This document shows, in pieces, positions 62,934 through 64,000 of a stretch of DNA of 64,000 nucleotides. Each line of letters opens with the position of its first letter. The first letter of the stretch is position 1. The notes under the pieces are model-generated. The model was not told the DNA's origin. It saw only the letters and a list, made by a program, of their open reading frames with translations, and did not search any database. The stretch is taken from the NCBI RefSeq assembly GCF_024721265.1, contig NZ_JAMXOC010000002.1:1-64000 (forward strand), in the 5' to 3' direction. A program made the position numbers and the translations under genes. Origin of the DNA: Ohessyouella blattaphilus. GTDB taxonomy: Bacteria; Bacillota; Clostridia; Lachnospirales; Lachnospiraceae.

Positions 62934-63593
62934 ATGAAAGTAATGAAAAAAATTGTAGGTATGGTGCTATTAATGGCACTGTCACTGTCTCTAGTTGCTT
63001 GTGGCGGTTGGAGTGAAGAAGATGCAAAAGGATACGTAACGGGAGTATTAGACTCTAGTTACAAAGAGGAATTTGCCGACTACATTAAGTACACGAAGAA
63101 GACAGAAGCAGAAGCTAAGGAGCTTTACGATGAGAACGTGCAAACCGTTCTTGATGAGGCTAACTTTGCTTCACTAGGTGTAAACGCCGAAATTGAAGAA
63201 GAGCTTAATAATGTGCTAGTGGCAATGATGAAGAAGGCAGAGTATAAGGTGGTTGAAGCCAAAAAGAAGGATAAGGACTTTGAAGTTACCGTATCTTTCA
63301 AACCATTTCAGATGAAAATCGACGAGATAACCAGCAGCCTTGAAGAAGAGCTTTACAGCCGCTTAGATGTGGATAAAATAAGCGAACAACTTCTTAACGG
63401 TGAGATCACCGAAGATGACATCCAGCAAATGGGCTTCCAGATTTATCTGGAGATGTTGCAAGAAAATCTCGAATCACCAACCTATGGCGAGGAAGAGACA
63501 ATGACCCTTCATGTGAAGTTAGATGATAACAATGTCTATTACGTGGATGAAGCGGAGCTTGGTGAATTAGATTCGAAAATGTTTGTTGAATAA
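62934..63593 (+). CDS. Lipoprotein of unknown function
   Basis: 219 residues. A signal peptide with lipobox LVAC (C23) directs it to the outer face of the cytoplasmic membrane. The remainder is acidic and mostly helical: an N-terminal DSSYKEEFADYIKYTKKTEAEAKELYDENV block, beta strands VTVSFKPFQM and TMTLHVKLDDNNVYYV. Not recognised as a named family; it resembles small Firmicutes lipoproteins of the DUF5105 type. RBS AAAGGA. Confidence 0.75.
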   Translation: MKVMKKIVGMVLLMALSLSLVACGGWSEEDAKGYVTGVLDSSYKEEFADYIKYTKKTEAEAKELYDENVQTVLDEANFASLGVNAEIEEELNNVLVAMMKKAEYKVVEAKKKDKDFEVTVSFKPFQMKIDEITSSLEEELYSRLDVDKISEQLLNGEITEDDIQQMGFQIYLEMLQENLESPTYGEEETMTLHVKLDDNNVYYVDEAELGELDSKMFVE

Positions 63594-63596
63594 TTG

Positions 63597-63625
63597 TTGA
63601 ATTGAAAATAAGTTTGTGGTAGAAT
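63597..63625 (+). promoter_or_regulatory. Promoter of tRNA-Leu
   Basis: TTGAAT (63597-63602), 17-bp spacer, TAGAAT (63620-63625). Confidence 0.6.
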
Positions 63626-63626
63626 A

Positions 63627-63651
63627 AATCTTGGTCCGAGTGACCAAGATT
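63627..63651 (+). promoter_or_regulatory. Perfect hairpin between promoter and tRNA-Leu
   Basis: AATCTTGGTC pairs with GACCAAGATT around CGAGT, ending 5 bp before the tRNA. May help RNase P processing of the 5' leader, or be an attenuator. Confidence 0.55.
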
Positions 63652-63656
63652 GCCAT

Positions 63657-63739
63657 GCGGATGTGGCGGAATGGCAGACGCACAAGACTCAAAATCTTGC
63701 GGTGGTGACATCGTGTGGGTTCAAGTCCCACCATCCGCA
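63657..63739 (+). tRNA. tRNA-Leu (anticodon CAA)
   Basis: Acceptor stem GCGGATG pairs with CATCCGC; A73 follows; CCA is not encoded. D-loop AATGGCAGA; anticodon stem CAAGA/TCTTG with loop CTCAAAA, anticodon CAA (reads UUG). The long variable arm (GCGGTGGTGACATCGT) marks a class II tRNA, consistent with Leu. T loop GGGTTCAAGTCCC is normal. 83 nt. Confidence 0.95.
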
Positions 63740-63746
63740 GTCAAAT

Positions 63747-63796
63747 AAGTTGCTAAAAACCTTGAATTTAAAGGGTTTGCGGCAACTTTTTTATTG
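63747..63796 (+). terminator. Terminator after tRNA-Leu
   Basis: AAGTTGC...GCAACTT with an inner AAACC / GGGTTT stem, then a run of T. Confidence 0.78.
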
Positions 63797-63896
63797 TAAA
63801 AAAAAGAAAAGGAGCAAAAAAAGGGCAAATTACTTAAGAATATAAGCAAAGGTGTCGATATTAAAGATATATTTTGTAATTAAAGGGGAGAAAAGA

Positions 63897-64000
63897 ATGC
63901 GTAGACACCAGCAGAAGCAACTTTTGGAATTGTGCCAGACATTAAAGGAAGCATATGAGGAGCTTGTTCGTTTGTTTGAAGCAAAGCAAATAGATGATAG
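63897..64000 (+). CDS. N-terminus of an unidentified protein (cut by window end)
   Basis: ATG at 63897 with a good RBS (AAGGGGAG, 7 bp). The 34 visible codons read MRRHQQKQLLELCQTLKEAY and continue as an acidic helix (EELVRLFEAKQIDD); no stop occurs before the window edge. A short helical start like this is seen in clostridial proteins near cell-surface glycan genes, but the visible part is too short to assign a family. Confidence 0.6.
   Translation, partial: MRRHQQKQLLELCQTLKEAYEELVRLFEAKQIDD

Noticed and set aside
63663-63845. Open frame of 60 codons over the tRNA-Leu
   Set aside because: It runs through the tRNA gene and its terminator, has no ribosome binding site and no recognisable protein.

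Overview
This 64 kb window looks like chromosome from a low-GC, strictly anaerobic Firmicute of the class Clostridia, most likely Lachnospiraceae. The reasons are consensus sigma-A promoters and strong AGGAGG-type ribosome binding sites; Firmicutes-type RNA leaders (L20 leader, tRNA-Trp T-box, S15 leader); oxygen-sensitive enzymes (NrdD/NrdG, a giant 2-hydroxyacyl-CoA dehydratase-type activase); a separate FchA/FolD folate pair; and the rimP-nusA-ylxR-ylxQ-infB-rbfA-nrnA-truB-ribF-rpsO gene order. Genes sit on both strands, most on +.

Layout. 0-6.4 kb: the 3' end of an IscB (Cas9-ancestor) gene and its IS200/IS605-type right end abut thrS, then metA; hxlR and lon diverge around two palindromic operators. 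6.4-13.6 kb: a fused ABC ATPase/FtsX permease (-), then a DUF3841-like gene with an fchA-folD pair, and an alanine/glycine:cation symporter. 13.6-19.2 kb: NrdR-boxed nrdD-nrdG-dut, degV, and the L20-leader infC-rpmI-rplT operon with an AUU start. 19.2-25.5 kb: a tRNA-Trp T-box driving a stand-alone TrpB2; a nicotinamidase-like hydrolase, a DUF554 protein and an XRE-superoxide-reductase fusion; ilvN-ilvC; an unusual phosphoribosyltransferase-like protein; rpsT (-) with a UUG start. 25.7-38.6 kb: a type II topoisomerase pair (probably topo IV) and the large translation/transcription operon ending in rpsO. 38.6-52.2 kb: malic enzyme, a diguanylate cyclase (-), a TDT transporter, a LysR regulator, pnp with a long hairpin leader, the 1415-residue activase (-), a pseudo-rhomboid zinc-ribbon protein and pyruvate kinase. 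52.2-62.9 kb: a carbohydrate region with two paralogous AraC regulators, a sugar nucleotidyltransferase/kinase pair, a Gfo/Idh/MocA oxidoreductase, an ABC importer (binding protein and two permeases, no ATPase), and a TrmB regulator coupled to lysA. 62.9-64 kb: a lipoprotein, tRNA-Leu(CAA) and the start of a truncated gene.

How the parts fit. The folate pair appears to split one bifunctional reaction: FolD has lost the cyclohydrolase lysine and glutamine, and a dedicated cyclohydrolase sits directly upstream. The sugar region reads as uptake, oxidoreductive remodelling, phosphorylation and nucleotide activation of a glycan-derived sugar, under two sister AraC regulators. The most unusual single gene is the XRE repressor fused to a superoxide reductase domain that keeps all iron ligands. 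Other notable points are the IscB element inserted 10 bp from thrS, leaving it no recognisable ribosome binding site, the catalytically dead rhomboid with a zinc ribbon, and the PRTase-like protein whose PRPP motif has lost its acidic pair. All assignments come from reading the sequence; no database search was run.
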